From NCBI GenBank assembly GCA_032355985.1, contig JAUKVZ010000007.1:62001-126000 (forward strand): a stretch of 64,000 nt of DNA, in the 5' to 3' direction. Positions 54,210-62,785 of this stretch are shown here, in pieces; within the stretch, counting starts at the first letter, position 1; the number at the start of each line of letters is the position of its first letter. Below the pieces are notes generated by a model, which did not search any database, had not been told where the DNA came from, and worked only from the letters and a program-made list of their open reading frames with translations. The position numbers and the translations under genes were made by a program. The stretch comes from Sarcodiotheca gaudichaudii. Its lineage: Eukaryota > Rhodophyta > Florideophyceae > Gigartinales > Solieriaceae.

Positions 54210-54737
54210 TCAGGCCTTCTTTGTCTTCTTCTTGCTGGACTTCTTCTTGGTCTTCTTCTTGCTCGCCGAAGCCTTCTTCTTGGAAGCGGACTTCTTTGAA
54301 CTCTTCTTCTTCGTCTTCTTCTTGCTCGTCGAAGCGCTCGAATCCTCAGCGCTCTCATCCGCGTCCGTCGCAGGCGCCGTCGTCGGCGACGCCGGCATCA
54401 CCGGCGCTTCCCACGTGCCGCGCACCACGCCAAGCTCCTTGCCGCCGCGAGCCGCGACGCGCACCTTGCGGCCATCCTTGCTCGTCTCGAAACGAACGCG
54501 CGTCGGCTTGCCGTCAACCACAGGGCTCACATTGGAGATGTGGATGGGCTCCTCGCGCCGGATGACGCCGCCTTGCGGATTCACCTGCGTCGGGCGCATG
54601 TGCTTCGTGCGCAGGTTCACGCCCTGCACGAGCACCTTGTCCTTGTCAGGCATCACGCGTGTAATCACGCCCGTCCGGCCTTTCTCATTGCCGGACGTCA
54701 CCATCACGGTGTCGCCTTTTCTCACGTGCCTGGGCAT
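54210..54737 (-). CDS. rplX: Ribosomal protein L24 with histone-like lysine tail
   Basis: 175 residues from ATG 54737. Residues 1-105 are ordinary L24: KGDTVMVTSGNEKGRTGVIT, the KOW motif, and EEPIHISNVSPV. Residues about 115-135 are an Ala/Ser/Asp linker. The last 42 are Lys/Ser repeats in which SKKKTKKKSSKK occurs twice. The tail resembles histone H1-type basic tails and should bind nucleic acid; the role on the ribosome is unknown. Confidence 0.95.
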   Translation of the reverse strand: MPRHVRKGDTVMVTSGNEKGRTGVITRVMPDKDKVLVQGVNLRTKHMRPTQVNPQGGVIRREEPIHISNVSPVVDGKPTRVRFETSKDGRKVRVAARGGKELGVVRGTWEAPVMPASPTTAPATDADESAEDSSASTSKKKTKKKSSKKSASKKKASASKKKTKKKSSKKKTKKA

Positions 54738-54740
54738 GGG

Positions 54741-55127
54741 TTAGATCACCTCCGACGCCAGTGAAACGATCTTCATGTAGTTCTTGTCGCGAAGCTCACG
54801 AGCCACCGCGCCGAAGATGCGCGTGCCCCTGGGCTGGCCGTCCTCGCCGATGAGCACGACGGCGTTGCTGTCAAAGCGGACGCTCGAGCCATCCGGACGC
54901 TTCGTCGGATACTTCGTGCGAACCACAACCGCGCGAACCTTGTCGCCCGACTTGATGTCCGCGCCGGGAAGCGCCTTCTTCACCGAGCACACCACCAGGT
55001 CGCCGATCCCCGCCGTGCGGCGCGTCTGACGACCGCGAGCCGTCGAGCCGCCAAGCACGCGGATCACGTACGCGATCTTCGCGCCGGAGTTGTCCGCGAC
55101 CTCACATCTGGATTCCTGCTGAATCAT
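54741..55127 (-). CDS. rplN: Ribosomal protein L14
   Basis: 128 residues from ATG 55127, three bases upstream of rplX. Start [20 protein letters not shown] and block [20 protein letters not shown] are standard. Located at the 50S interface near the factor site. Confidence 0.97.
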   Translation of the reverse strand: MIQQESRCEVADNSGAKIAYVIRVLGGSTARGRQTRRTAGIGDLVVCSVKKALPGADIKSGDKVRAVVVRTKYPTKRPDGSSVRFDSNAVVLIGEDGQPRGTRIFGAVARELRDKNYMKIVSLASEVI

Positions 55128-55159
55128 CTCTTCATGCGCCTTCTGGGTTGCGCCCCGTA

Positions 55160-55426
55160 TCAGTCAAGGGCTCGCACGACAACGCGAACGAGCTCCCAGC
55201 TCTTCTTCTTGCTGCGAGGACGGCATGGACGAACCTCCACGCGATCGCCCATCTTCGACTCATTGCCTTCGTCGTGAACGTGCAGCACCGTGCGCTTCCG
55301 CAGGTACTTGCCGTACTTCGGATGCTTCGCGAGGAAGTTCACCTCGACCTTGCGAGTCTTCATCGCCTTGTCCGAAGTCACCACGCCGAGCTTCAAGCCC
55401 GTGGATTTCGTTTGAGTCTCGCTCAC
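55160..55426 (-). CDS. rpsQ: Ribosomal protein S17
   Basis: 88 residues; ATG 55426 overlaps the rpmC stop by four bases. OB-fold sequence: [16 protein letters not shown], then [20 protein letters not shown] and [17 protein letters not shown]. Normal size and position. Confidence 0.96.
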   Translation of the reverse strand: MSETQTKSTGLKLGVVTSDKAMKTRKVEVNFLAKHPKYGKYLRKRTVLHVHDEGNESKMGDRVEVRPCRPRSKKKSWELVRVVVRALD

Positions 55427-55632
55427 GCCTCAGCTCCTTCTGCGCGAAGCTCGCGAACACGCCGCTCCGTCTTCAGACGGGCGATGTCCTTGCGAACCTT
55501 CTTCGACTGCGTCACATCCTCGATCTTCTCGCTGACAGCCTGCGTGCGAAGATCAAACAGACGCCTGTACAGCCGGCGCAGCTCGACCGTGATCTCTTCG
55601 TCGTTCAGCTTGTGAACCTCGATGGCCTTCAT
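55423..55632 (-). CDS. rpmC: Ribosomal protein L29
   Basis: 69 residues from ATG 55632. Two-helix protein: KLNDEEITVELRRLYRRLFD, then KKVRKDIARLKTERRVREL. Sits at the peptide exit site, where SRP and trigger factor dock. Confidence 0.95.
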   Translation of the reverse strand: MKAIEVHKLNDEEITVELRRLYRRLFDLRTQAVSEKIEDVTQSKKVRKDIARLKTERRVRELRAEGAEA

Positions 55633-55663
55633 TGCAATCAGTTCCTCTTACCAGCAGCCATAC

Positions 55664-56083
55664 TCAGGCCGACACACGACGACCAACGAATCGACAACGC
55701 ACCGGCATCTTCATCGCGATGCGAGCCATCGCGGTCTGCGCCTTCTCCTGGGTCACGCCGCTGATCTCAAACAGCATCGTCCCGGGACGAACGCGAGCCG
55801 CCCAGTAATCCGTATCCGCCTTGCCCTTACCCATGCGCGTCTCAAGAGGCTTCTTCGAGACCGGCTTGTCAGGGAACACGCGAATGTACACCTTGCCTTC
55901 ACGCTTCAGAAAGTGCTGCGCCGCAATACGACCAGCTTCAATCTGACGAGCGGTCAGCCAGCAACCTTCCTGCGACTGCAGGCCGAAGTCTCCGAACGCG
56001 ACGTAGTTGCCCTTCGTCGCCTTCCGGTCCCGCACGCGGCGGAACTCTTTTCGGAACTTCACTCTCTTGGGCATCCGGGGCAT
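55664..56083 (-). CDS. rplP: Ribosomal protein L16
   Basis: 139 residues from ATG 56083. Start PKRVKFRKEFRRVRDRKATK, then ALQSQEGCWLTARQIEAGRI-like sequence (FGLQSQEGCWLTARQIEAGR) and the conserved IRVFPDKPVSKKPLETRMGK. It shapes the A-site tRNA pocket of the 50S. Two perfect hairpins lie in the spacer upstream (56119-56173). Confidence 0.97.
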   Translation of the reverse strand: MPRMPKRVKFRKEFRRVRDRKATKGNYVAFGDFGLQSQEGCWLTARQIEAGRIAAQHFLKREGKVYIRVFPDKPVSKKPLETRMGKGKADTDYWAARVRPGTMLFEISGVTQEKAQTAMARIAMKMPVRCRFVGRRVSA

Positions 56084-56118
56084 GTCAGCTCACCTCGGTC
56101 CTGTCTTCTTCCAAACGC

Positions 56119-56173
56119 CCCGACATCGGGACGACAACATTCGTATCAATCGCGAGAGCAAACACCCTCGCGA
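56119..56173 (-). promoter_or_regulatory. Two hairpins in the rpsC-rplP spacer
   Basis: CCCGA-CA-TCGGG (56119-56130) and TCGCGAG/CTCGCGA with a 10-base loop (56150-56173) fill most of the 94-base gap between rpsC and rplP. Neither is followed by a T-run on the minus strand. They may mark RNA processing or leader structure. Confidence 0.35.
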
Positions 56174-56177
56174 ACAA

Positions 56178-56879
56178 TCACCTGCGTCCGCGAGCACGAG
56201 GCCGGGCGCCGGCGGCGCGCGACTGATTCTCTTCCTGCTCGTCCGTGTACATACCCTTGTACACCCACACCTTCACGCCAATCGTGCCGTACGTCGTGAA
56301 CGACTGCGCGAACCCGTAATCAATGTTCGCCTGCAGCGTCGACAGCGGAATCGAGCCGAGCCGCGTGTCCAGACGACGGCTCATCTCAGCCCCGCCAAGA
56401 CGACCCGAAATCTGAATGCGAACGCCGATCGCGCCGTTCTGCATCGCGCCTTCAGCGCGCTGCTTCACAACGCGGCGGAAGCTCGAGCGCTTCTTCAGCT
56501 GCTCGGCGACGCCTTCAGCGATCAGCTGCGCGTTCGTGTCAGGATTCTTGATCTCCAGGATCCCGATCGAAACCTTGCGGCCGGTCAGGTACTGAAGCTC
56601 CTCAGTCAGCTTGTCCACCTCGGCGCCCTTCGGGCCGATCACCAGACCGGGACGAGCCGTCTTCACGATCACCTTCAACTCTTCACGCGTGCGCTCGATG
56701 TGAATATCGCTCACCGCGGCGAAGGGAGGCGTTCGATTCAGACGCTTGTCGACAAACTCGCGAATGCGATAGTCCTCAACAAGCAGCTCGCCGTACAACG
56801 CCTTCGGCGCGTACCAGCGACTCTTGTGAGCCTCCGTGATGCCGACGCGGAAACCAAATGGATGCGTCTTCTGTCCCAT
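56178..56879 (-). CDS. rpsC: Ribosomal protein S3
   Basis: 233 residues; its ATG at 56879 follows the rplV stop with no spacer. KH domain around VKTARPGLVIGPKGAEVDKL and the C-terminal fold with IQISGRLGGAEMSRR and GTIGVKVWVYKG are normal. Ends in a basic tail. Forms the mRNA entry site. Confidence 0.97.
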   Translation of the reverse strand: MGQKTHPFGFRVGITEAHKSRWYAPKALYGELLVEDYRIREFVDKRLNRTPPFAAVSDIHIERTREELKVIVKTARPGLVIGPKGAEVDKLTEELQYLTGRKVSIGILEIKNPDTNAQLIAEGVAEQLKKRSSFRRVVKQRAEGAMQNGAIGVRIQISGRLGGAEMSRRLDTRLGSIPLSTLQANIDYGFAQSFTTYGTIGVKVWVYKGMYTDEQEENQSRAAGARPRARGRR

Positions 56880-57425
56880 TTACGCGGCCTCCTCAACGCC
56901 GACGACGATGTGGCTCGTCTTCTTCTCAATCCGATGGGCGCGTCCGCGATCCTTCGGCTGGAAACGCTTGATCGTCACGCCTTCATCCACGCGGCACTCG
57001 GTCACGATCAGTCGCGACACGTCCGCGTCAAACTGCTCCGCATCCGCGATCGCCGCCTTCAGCGAACGCTCGACGAACATCGCCGCACGACGCTTGTTGA
57101 ATGTCAGCAGGTTCATCGCCTCGTCCACGCGCTTGCCGCGGATCAGGTCGACCAGCAGCCTGCTCTTGCGCGGGCTCGAACGAACGTGCTTGGCGATGCT
57201 CACGAACCGGACGATGTCCTTGGGCTCGCAACCCAGAGCGCCCGCAAGCTTGGAGATGTCCTCCGCCTTGGGACGCGGATGATGGTTGCCGCGCATCCAG
57301 TTGCCGACCGCTGAGCGAGCTGCGTCCATATCAAGACCCGGACGGACGATCGCCGCCGCCAGATCATCCGGCGTGACGTTCGCCTGAGCGGCGCGCTTCT
57401 GCATTTTTTCGCTGTTGATGTTCAC
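56880..57425 (-). CDS. rplV: Ribosomal protein L22 fused to an N-terminal XRE-like helix-turn-helix domain
   Basis: 181 residues from GTG 57425, with AGGAAA at the right distance; the ATG at 57404 has no ribosome site. Residues 75-181 are ordinary L22 (IAKHVRSSPRKSRLLVDLIR, NLLTFNKRRAAMFVERSLKA, KRFQPKDRGRAHRIEKKTSH). Usual L22 is about 110 residues and starts near residue 75. Residues 7-73 instead fit a Cro/C1-type DNA-binding domain: NVTPDDLAAAIV, then ARSAVGNWMRGNHHPRPKAE, then DISKLAGALGCEPKDIVRF. Length, helix spacing, the Trp-x-x-Gly turn and the final LAxALG block all fit. The extension is in frame without any stop. Confidence 0.93.
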   Translation of the reverse strand: MNINSEKMQKRAAQANVTPDDLAAAIVRPGLDMDAARSAVGNWMRGNHHPRPKAEDISKLAGALGCEPKDIVRFVSIAKHVRSSPRKSRLLVDLIRGKRVDEAMNLLTFNKRRAAMFVERSLKAAIADAEQFDADVSRLIVTECRVDEGVTIKRFQPKDRGRAHRIEKKTSHIVVGVEEAA

Positions 57426-57451
57426 GTCTTGCTTTCCTGGCTAAGTCGAAC

Positions 57452-57730
57452 TCAGGACTTGATGCCTTCCTTCTTGTTCGTGTGGCCGCGGAAGGTTCGC
57501 GTCGGGCTGAACTCGCCCAGCTTGTGACCGACCATGTCCTCCGTCACGAACACATCATTGAAGATGCGGCCGTTGTGCACCTTGAACGTGTGCCCGACGA
57601 ACTCGGGAACGATCGTGCAACGACGCGACCACGTCTTCAGCGGCTCGCGCTTCTGCTGCTGATTCAGACGCTCCACCTTCAGGTAGAGGCTTTCCTCAAC
57701 AAACGGACCCTTTTTCAGAGAGCGTGACAT
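57452..57730 (-). CDS. rpsS: Ribosomal protein S19
   Basis: 92 residues from ATG 57730, normal. [20 protein letters not shown] is the family start, then [20 protein letters not shown] and [17 protein letters not shown]. Head of the 30S subunit, next to S13. Confidence 0.98.
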   Translation of the reverse strand: MSRSLKKGPFVEESLYLKVERLNQQQKREPLKTWSRRCTIVPEFVGHTFKVHNGRIFNDVFVTEDMVGHKLGEFSPTRTFRGHTNKKEGIKS

Positions 57731-57736
57731 GGACGA

Positions 57737-58591
57737 TTACCTCAACTGGCCGTAGCGCTTGCTCTTGCGACGGCGAATAATGAGCTTCGATGAGAACTGC
57801 TTCTTGTTGCGCGTCCCGCCGCCCTTGGACAGCACGCCCGACGGACCCATAGGCGCGCGTCCGCCCTTGGAGCGACCTTCACCACCGCCCAGCGGGTGCG
57901 ACGCATGGTCGCGAGCCACACCGCGCGTGATCGGTCGACGACCCAGGTGGCGGCTCTTGCCCGCCTTGCCAAGACGACGATGCGTGTGATCCACATTGCC
58001 GACCTGACCGATCGTCGCGCGACACTCAACCGACACCTGGCGGATTTCGCCCGAAGGCATCACCAGCGTCGCGTACTTGCCCTCACGGTTCGTCAGCCTT
58101 GCATAGCAACCGGCGGAGCGGCACAGCTGACCGCCGCGACCGGGATTCAGCTCGATGCAGTGCAGGTTCAGACCCGTGGGAATGTGCTTGATCTTCAGCG
58201 AGTTGCCCGCCTTCGGCTCGATCTGATCTTCCGAAGCCAGCACCGTGTCGCCATCCTTCAGACCGACCGGCGCCGGGATGTAGCGCTTCACGCCATCCTC
58301 GTACTTGATCAGCGCGATGTGGCAGGAGCGATTCGGATCGTATTCGATGCCGACAACCGTGCCCTTGACGCCGATCCGGTCAGCGCGCTTGAAGTCGATC
58401 TTGCGATAGCGACGCTTGTGACCGCCGCCACGACCGCGCGTGGTGATCTTGCCGTGATGATTGCGGCCGCCCTTCTTGGGCAGCGGCTTGAGCAGCGACT
58501 TCTCAGGCGACGTCTTCGTGACCTCAACATGAAGGTTCACGGAGGCGTTTCGCCTGCCGGCGCTCGTTGGTTTATAGACGCGAATGGCCAT
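57737..58591 (-). CDS. rplB: Ribosomal protein L2
   Basis: 284 residues from ATG 58591. Blocks seen: [40 protein letters not shown], and the peptidyl-transferase-proximal loop in [20 protein letters not shown], with the conserved His. Essential for peptide-bond formation and subunit joining. Six bases separate it from rpsS. Confidence 0.98.
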   Translation of the reverse strand: MAIRVYKPTSAGRRNASVNLHVEVTKTSPEKSLLKPLPKKGGRNHHGKITTRGRGGGHKRRYRKIDFKRADRIGVKGTVVGIEYDPNRSCHIALIKYEDGVKRYIPAPVGLKDGDTVLASEDQIEPKAGNSLKIKHIPTGLNLHCIELNPGRGGQLCRSAGCYARLTNREGKYATLVMPSGEIRQVSVECRATIGQVGNVDHTHRRLGKAGKSRHLGRRPITRGVARDHASHPLGGGEGRSKGGRAPMGPSGVLSKGGGTRNKKQFSSKLIIRRRKSKRYGQLR

Positions 58592-58614
58592 CTTCTATTC
58601 CTTGGAGCAAGCCT

Positions 58615-58893
58615 TTAGAACAACTCGATCGTGTCGTCAGGGTGCAGCTTCACGATCGCCTTCTTCGTCGGCGACGTCTTCACGTACCCATACTTGAACC
58701 GACGCAGCTTGCCCTTGCGGACCTGCGTCGAAACGCCAGTGACGCGAACGCCGTACAACTCTTCGATCGCGGCTTTGATTTCAGTCTTGCGCGCCCGACG
58801 ATCAACGAGGAACGCGTGACGATTCGTCTCGTTCGAGTCGAACGTCGCCTTCTCCGTCAACAGAGGCCGCTTGATCACATGAACGGGATTCAC
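58615..58893 (-). CDS. rplW: Ribosomal protein L23
   Basis: 92 residues. The longer frame to 58956 is rejected. GTG 58893 has AAGGAGGT six bases upstream and overlaps the rplD stop as GTGA, so translation is coupled. The resulting start VNPVHVIKRPLLTEKATF matches the family. Later, VSTQVRKGKLRRFKYGYVKT is the rRNA-binding part. L23 is the docking site for trigger factor and SRP. Confidence 0.95.
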   Translation of the reverse strand: MNPVHVIKRPLLTEKATFDSNETNRHAFLVDRRARKTEIKAAIEELYGVRVTGVSTQVRKGKLRRFKYGYVKTSPTKKAIVKLHPDDTIELF

Positions 58894-59561
58894 GCCGCCA
58901 CCTCCTTCTTCGTCCGGGCCGACTTGTCCGTCTTCGAGCTCGGGCCGTTCAGCCACGCCTCGAGCGGCGCCTTCCCGATCACCAGGTAGCGGTGATTTAG
59001 CATGTTGAAGCAGTTCAGCTCGTGATTCGCGCAGATCGAGGTGTGCGGAATGTTCCGAACTGAGGCGCGTCCCGCCTTGTTCGAAGGATCCATCGCCACC
59101 AGAGCCGTGCGATCAATCTTCAAAGCATCCAGCAGCTTCACGAAGTCCTTCGTCTTCGGCGCCTTGGTCGCAAGGTCGTCGATGATCCGAACCTCATTGT
59201 CGATCAGCTTCGCCAGAAACGCGTTGCGATTGGCGCGACGACGCATCTTCACGGGCATGTCAGGACGGAAGTCCTCACGCGTCCGCGTCTTCGCAAACGT
59301 GTGGCCGCCGCCCTTGCGAATCGGCGTCCGGTTGGCGCCCATACGCGCCCGGCCGGTGCCCTTCTGGCGGTACAGCTTCCGCGTCGAGCCCTGCACGACG
59401 CCGCGACTCTTGGTGCGCGCAGAGCCCTGCCGTTGATTTGTGTGATAACGAACGTACGCCTGTTTGATCAGAGCGGGATTGATCTCCCCGCCCAGGCTCT
59501 GCTCGTCAATGGAGAAAGAGCCGACCTCTTTCCCCTGCATGTTGTAGACGGGAACATCCAT
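58890..59561 (-). CDS. rplD: Ribosomal protein L4
   Basis: 223 residues. ATG 59561 (MDVPVYNMQGKEVGSF) is preferred to the TTG at 59576. The tunnel loop reads QGSTRKLYRQKGTGRARMGA, then RKGGGHTFAKTRTREDF. In E. coli L4 represses its own operon by binding the leader; a comparable site upstream of rpsJ was not recognised here. A 233-base gap separates it from rplC. Confidence 0.97.
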   Translation of the reverse strand: MDVPVYNMQGKEVGSFSIDEQSLGGEINPALIKQAYVRYHTNQRQGSARTKSRGVVQGSTRKLYRQKGTGRARMGANRTPIRKGGGHTFAKTRTREDFRPDMPVKMRRRANRNAFLAKLIDNEVRIIDDLATKAPKTKDFVKLLDALKIDRTALVAMDPSNKAGRASVRNIPHTSICANHELNCFNMLNHRYLVIGKAPLEAWLNGPSSKTDKSARTKKEVAA

Positions 59562-59794
59562 TCGATGCCGCTCCAATCGCCTTTCTGTTCAATCAGAAGC
59601 AACTGCTCCTGATCGATCCTCTCGCCTTGTCCGCCCCGAGCGTTGACTTCAGCCCGACGCGAATCTGACTCGGCGTCACGTCTTCGTTTGTCTTCACCCG
59701 GCGGTATCCGCGTCCGTTCTTCAGACCTGCCGGGCCGGCGGGCCGTCCTTATTCAAGCGACCCGTCGAACCATTCATTACGCATTCAGCCGAAC

Positions 59795-60484
59795 TCAGCC
59801 GGCTATCTCTTTCTGCTTGCGAGCCTTGGGGCCGTACAAGCGTGACGGCTCCCGAATCTCAACAAACCCCTTGTTCGGACCAGGCACCGATCCCTTCACC
59901 AGGATCAGACCCCGCTCCGTATCAACACTCACAACATCGAGCGACCGAACCGTGGTTCGAACGTCGCCCATATGCCCCGCCATCCGCTTGCCCTTCTTGA
60001 TCTTCGGGCCGGTGCCGAGGTTCGTCGCGTGGCCGCCGATCGAGCCCGCCGAGCGATGCTTTCGCTCAACGCCGTGGCTCGCTTCCTGCCCGCGAAAGTT
60101 GTGCCGCTTCATGCCGCCCTGGAAACCCTTGCCTTTGCTCTGTCCGGCGACGTCGACAAACGCCAGCGTCTCGAACATCTCGGCCCCGATTTCCTGGCCC
60201 AGTTCATAGGACTCCAGCTCCGAAGGGTCAACGTGAAACTCACGATGAAACTTCTTCGGGCTCGAGCCGGCAGCGCCGTCATGGCCGATCGTCGCGTAGC
60301 TCGCGCGCCTCGGCTTCTCATCCACAGCGCCGATCTGAATGGCCGCGTAGCCATCCTTCTCAGGCGTGCGGATCTGTGTCACCACGCCCTTCTCGACCTG
60401 CAGAATCGTCACCGGCAGACTGACGCCATCCTCGGTGTACCACCGAGTCATGCCAACCTTCTTGCCAATCGCCAAACGGCCCAT
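59795..60484 (-). CDS. rplC: Ribosomal protein L3
   Basis: 229 residues from ATG 60484. Blocks: LAIGKKVGMTRWYTEDG, the peptidyl-transferase-reaching loop with GGMKRHNFRGQEASHGVERK and HRSAGSIGG, and RMAGHMGDVRTTVRSLDV. Among the first proteins to bind 23S rRNA. It follows rpsJ after 166 bases that include a terminator-like hairpin. Confidence 0.97.
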   Translation of the reverse strand: MGRLAIGKKVGMTRWYTEDGVSLPVTILQVEKGVVTQIRTPEKDGYAAIQIGAVDEKPRRASYATIGHDGAAGSSPKKFHREFHVDPSELESYELGQEIGAEMFETLAFVDVAGQSKGKGFQGGMKRHNFRGQEASHGVERKHRSAGSIGGHATNLGTGPKIKKGKRMAGHMGDVRTTVRSLDVVSVDTERGLILVKGSVPGPNKGFVEIREPSRLYGPKARKQKEIAG

Positions 60485-60609
60485 GATCCAAGTCCTCTCA
60501 GCCTGAGATAGCTCGCTGAAGTCCAGCCGCCAGAGTCAGGCGCCCGCGTCCTGCCGGGCTTGCATTCGTGTCGCCCGAAACCGGGCATATGTATCGCTCA
60601 AACAAACGC

Positions 60610-60636
60610 GGTCGGCCTTCCCATGGAAGCCCGACC
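60610..60636 (-). terminator. Terminator-like or attenuator hairpin between rpsJ and rplC
   Basis: Twelve-base arms with one mismatch (60610-60621 with 60625-60636) and a CAT loop lie 14 bases after the rpsJ stop. On the minus strand they are followed by GCGTTTGTTTGAG, a weak U-tract. It would separate rpsJ from the rest of the superoperon or attenuate transcription. Confidence 0.5.
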
Positions 60637-60650
60637 GATTCAAATCTCTC

Positions 60651-60959
60651 TTACGCCTTGATCTTGATAAAGACGCCCGCAGGGACGACAAGGCGATTCA
60701 AAGCCTCGACAGTGCGCGCATTCGGCTCGCTGATGTCGATAATTCTCTTGTGCGTGCGAATCTCAAACTGCTCGCGCGACTTCTTGTCGATGAACGGGCT
60801 GCGCAGCACCGTGTAACGCTCGATGCGCGTCGGAAGCGGAATCGGACCAGCCACCTTCGCGTTCGTACGCTTGGCGTGGTCGACGATCTCCTTCGCGGAG
60901 GTGTCCAGCGCCTGGTGGTCGTACGCCTCCATACGGATTCGAATCTTGCCGCCGCTCAT
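60651..60959 (-). CDS. rpsJ: Ribosomal protein S10
   Basis: 102 residues from ATG 60959, normal. [40 protein letters not shown] and [14 protein letters not shown] are typical. S10 is a 30S head protein and the NusE antitermination factor. First gene of the superoperon; tuf, fusA and rpsG are not upstream as they often are. Confidence 0.98.
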   Translation of the reverse strand: MSGGKIRIRMEAYDHQALDTSAKEIVDHAKRTNAKVAGPIPLPTRIERYTVLRSPFIDKKSREQFEIRTHKRIIDISEPNARTVEALNRLVVPAGVFIKIKA

Positions 60960-61350
60960 CGTGTGCGAATACTCCGCCCGTCAAACCGGGCTCTACGAAC
61001 TCGCCCAATCACGCAAGACGACCATCGCCTCACGCACAAACTTCCCAGGACGCCCGGACGCGACCATCGAGCAGGCGTCACTATCACGCCCAACTCGAAA
61101 CGCCCTCCACAAAGCTCAAAAAGCCCGTAAAGGGACCGCCGGATGACCAACGGAACTCGCCCCCACCGTCCCCAAAAAGCACGCTGGAATCCCAGCAGCC
61201 GGGGCAGGGCGAGCCGCAGAATGTAAACAACTGGACGCGAGTGTCACATTGGCCAAAGACACTCAACAATTCCCCACCAGCCCGCGGCCCGGACCCGCCG
61301 ATCCATACCATCAGACCAACAACCTTCCCCCGACCAGCAGGCCACACCAT
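60960..61350. other. Divergent intergenic region upstream of the ribosomal superoperon
   Basis: 391 bases with no supported gene. It should hold the rpsJ leader (about 250 bases from the promoter candidate at 61220-61247), with a small hairpin GCCCG/CGGGC near 60977-60992. The plus-strand gene starts at 61351; no clear promoter for it was seen. Confidence 0.4.
61220..61247 (-). promoter_or_regulatory. Promoter candidate for the ribosomal superoperon
   Basis: On the minus strand GTGACA (61247-61242), a 16-base spacer and TACATT (61225-61220). Match to sigma70 consensus is 5/6 and 4/6. It predicts a leader of about 250 bases before rpsJ, long enough for regulation by an r-protein. Confidence 0.4.
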
Positions 61351-62760
61351 ATGTCACCCACAACAGCCCCCAAAGCCATCTTCCTCGCCCTCGCGCTCCT
61401 CGCCGCCGCCGCCGCCCAGCCGCCGGCCGCCGCACAGTCAGGCGCCGTCGAACTCATCGAGGAGCCCGTCACCGTCGCCAGCCTCGGCCTCACCATGCGG
61501 CTTCCCGTCGGATCCGGCTACGAAACCACCCGGATGACCGGCGCCAAGGCCGCCTTCAACATGATCGCCCCCGATCAGCTCTGGACCCTCGCCCTTCACA
61601 ATCCCACCAGCGACGACGAAAACCTCACCCCCGAAGGCGTCGCCGATCACCTCCTCAGACAGCTCGCACAGGCCAACAAAGCCACCGGCGCCAGGGAAAA
61701 ACTCCTCTTCCGCGACGACGATATCTCCATCAACGGCAAGCCCGCCACCCGCTTCTACGTCGAAATCACGCCCTCCCTCAAGAAAACCGCGCCCGTCGTC
61801 ACCGGCTACACCATCTTCTGGGTCGCCCCCGGCGAGTTCGCCATATTCCAGTTCGATTGCGCCCAGAAGGACTTCGCCAAGGCCCGTCCCCAGTACGAGA
61901 CCGTCCTCGCCACCGCCATCTTCCGTGATCCCGAAAAGGTCGCCGAAGAACGCGTCGCCGGCATCGAAGCCGCCAAATCACTCCTCGCAGAGATCTCACC
62001 CGACGATCTCAACAAGCTTCTCGCCACACCCAACATCCAGTTCTATCGCACATACCAGCCCGTCGAAGGCGGCGCACGCGGCGAAGCCACCGAGATCGGA
62101 TACCAGCGCGTCGAGATGCGCACCGGCTACCGGGGAGACCTCGATCCCAACAAGCCCCGCAATCGCTGGGGCCGCGCCGACAAGGATCCCGGCTACGTCG
62201 TCCGCGTCACCGGCCGCCAGATCCAGGATGAAATGCTCATCGATGTCGACGCCATCTACTTCCTCTCAGAAGATCGCGAGGAAGAGACCTGGCGCATCGT
62301 CATGGAAGCCGAACAGGGCGGCGAGCGCCAGACGTGGCTCGAAACCGGCGCCCATCTCAACGGCACCATCAAGGTCAACGTCACGCAAGGCTCTCAGCCC
62401 ACGCAGACCAGCCAGTGGAAAACGCCCCCCGACGCCTACCTCTCACAGGTCGAGCATCTCATCCTTGGACGCCTGCTCACCACGCGCAAAGCCGCCGGCT
62501 CCTACAACTTCTACTACTACAACTCACAGATGGGCGACCTCCTCCTCCGCCGCGATGTGCTCGAGCCCAACCAGACCCGCGGCCCCGAGAAGTGGATCCT
62601 TCGCTCAAAGAACGCAGACAACCTGCCCGAAACCGTCAAGCGCTACGACATCCGCGGCAACCTTCTCCATCTCGAAGAAGCCAACGGCGTCATCAAGGCG
62701 CCCATCGCGCTCGACGACCTTCGCCGCCTCTGGCGCTCCAAAGGCCTTCCGATGAGTTGA
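61351..62760 (+). CDS. Secreted protein of unknown function
   Basis: 469 residues. ATG 61351 is chosen because the signal peptide (KAIFLALALLAAAAA, then QPPAAAQ) begins there; the frame is open back to 61249. The mature protein has mixed strands and helices, with KPATRFYVEITPSLK and LNGTIKVNVTQGSQPTQ segments. It is Asn/Gln/Tyr-rich near the end (SYNFYYYNSQMGDLLL). No cysteine pair, sorting tail or catalytic motif is clear. Codon choice is more strongly C-ending than in neighbours. Probably periplasmic. Family not recognised. Confidence 0.72.
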   Translation: MSPTTAPKAIFLALALLAAAAAQPPAAAQSGAVELIEEPVTVASLGLTMRLPVGSGYETTRMTGAKAAFNMIAPDQLWTLALHNPTSDDENLTPEGVADHLLRQLAQANKATGAREKLLFRDDDISINGKPATRFYVEITPSLKKTAPVVTGYTIFWVAPGEFAIFQFDCAQKDFAKARPQYETVLATAIFRDPEKVAEERVAGIEAAKSLLAEISPDDLNKLLATPNIQFYRTYQPVEGGARGEATEIGYQRVEMRTGYRGDLDPNKPRNRWGRADKDPGYVVRVTGRQIQDEMLIDVDAIYFLSEDREEETWRIVMEAEQGGERQTWLETGAHLNGTIKVNVTQGSQPTQTSQWKTPPDAYLSQVEHLILGRLLTTRKAAGSYNFYYYNSQMGDLLLRRDVLEPNQTRGPEKWILRSKNADNLPETVKRYDIRGNLLHLEEANGVIKAPIALDDLRRLWRSKGLPMS

Positions 62761-62785
62761 TCGCGCAGCCGCGCGCCCGGTTCGC

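Noticed and set aside
58615-58956. Longer start for L23 at 58956
   Set aside because: It would overlap rplD by 67 bases; the GTG at 58893 has a perfect Shine-Dalgarno and matches the family start.
60960-61219. S10-type leader attenuator before rpsJ
   Set aside because: A short stem followed by five T's occurs on the minus strand near 61115-61130, but the stem has only three or four pairs.
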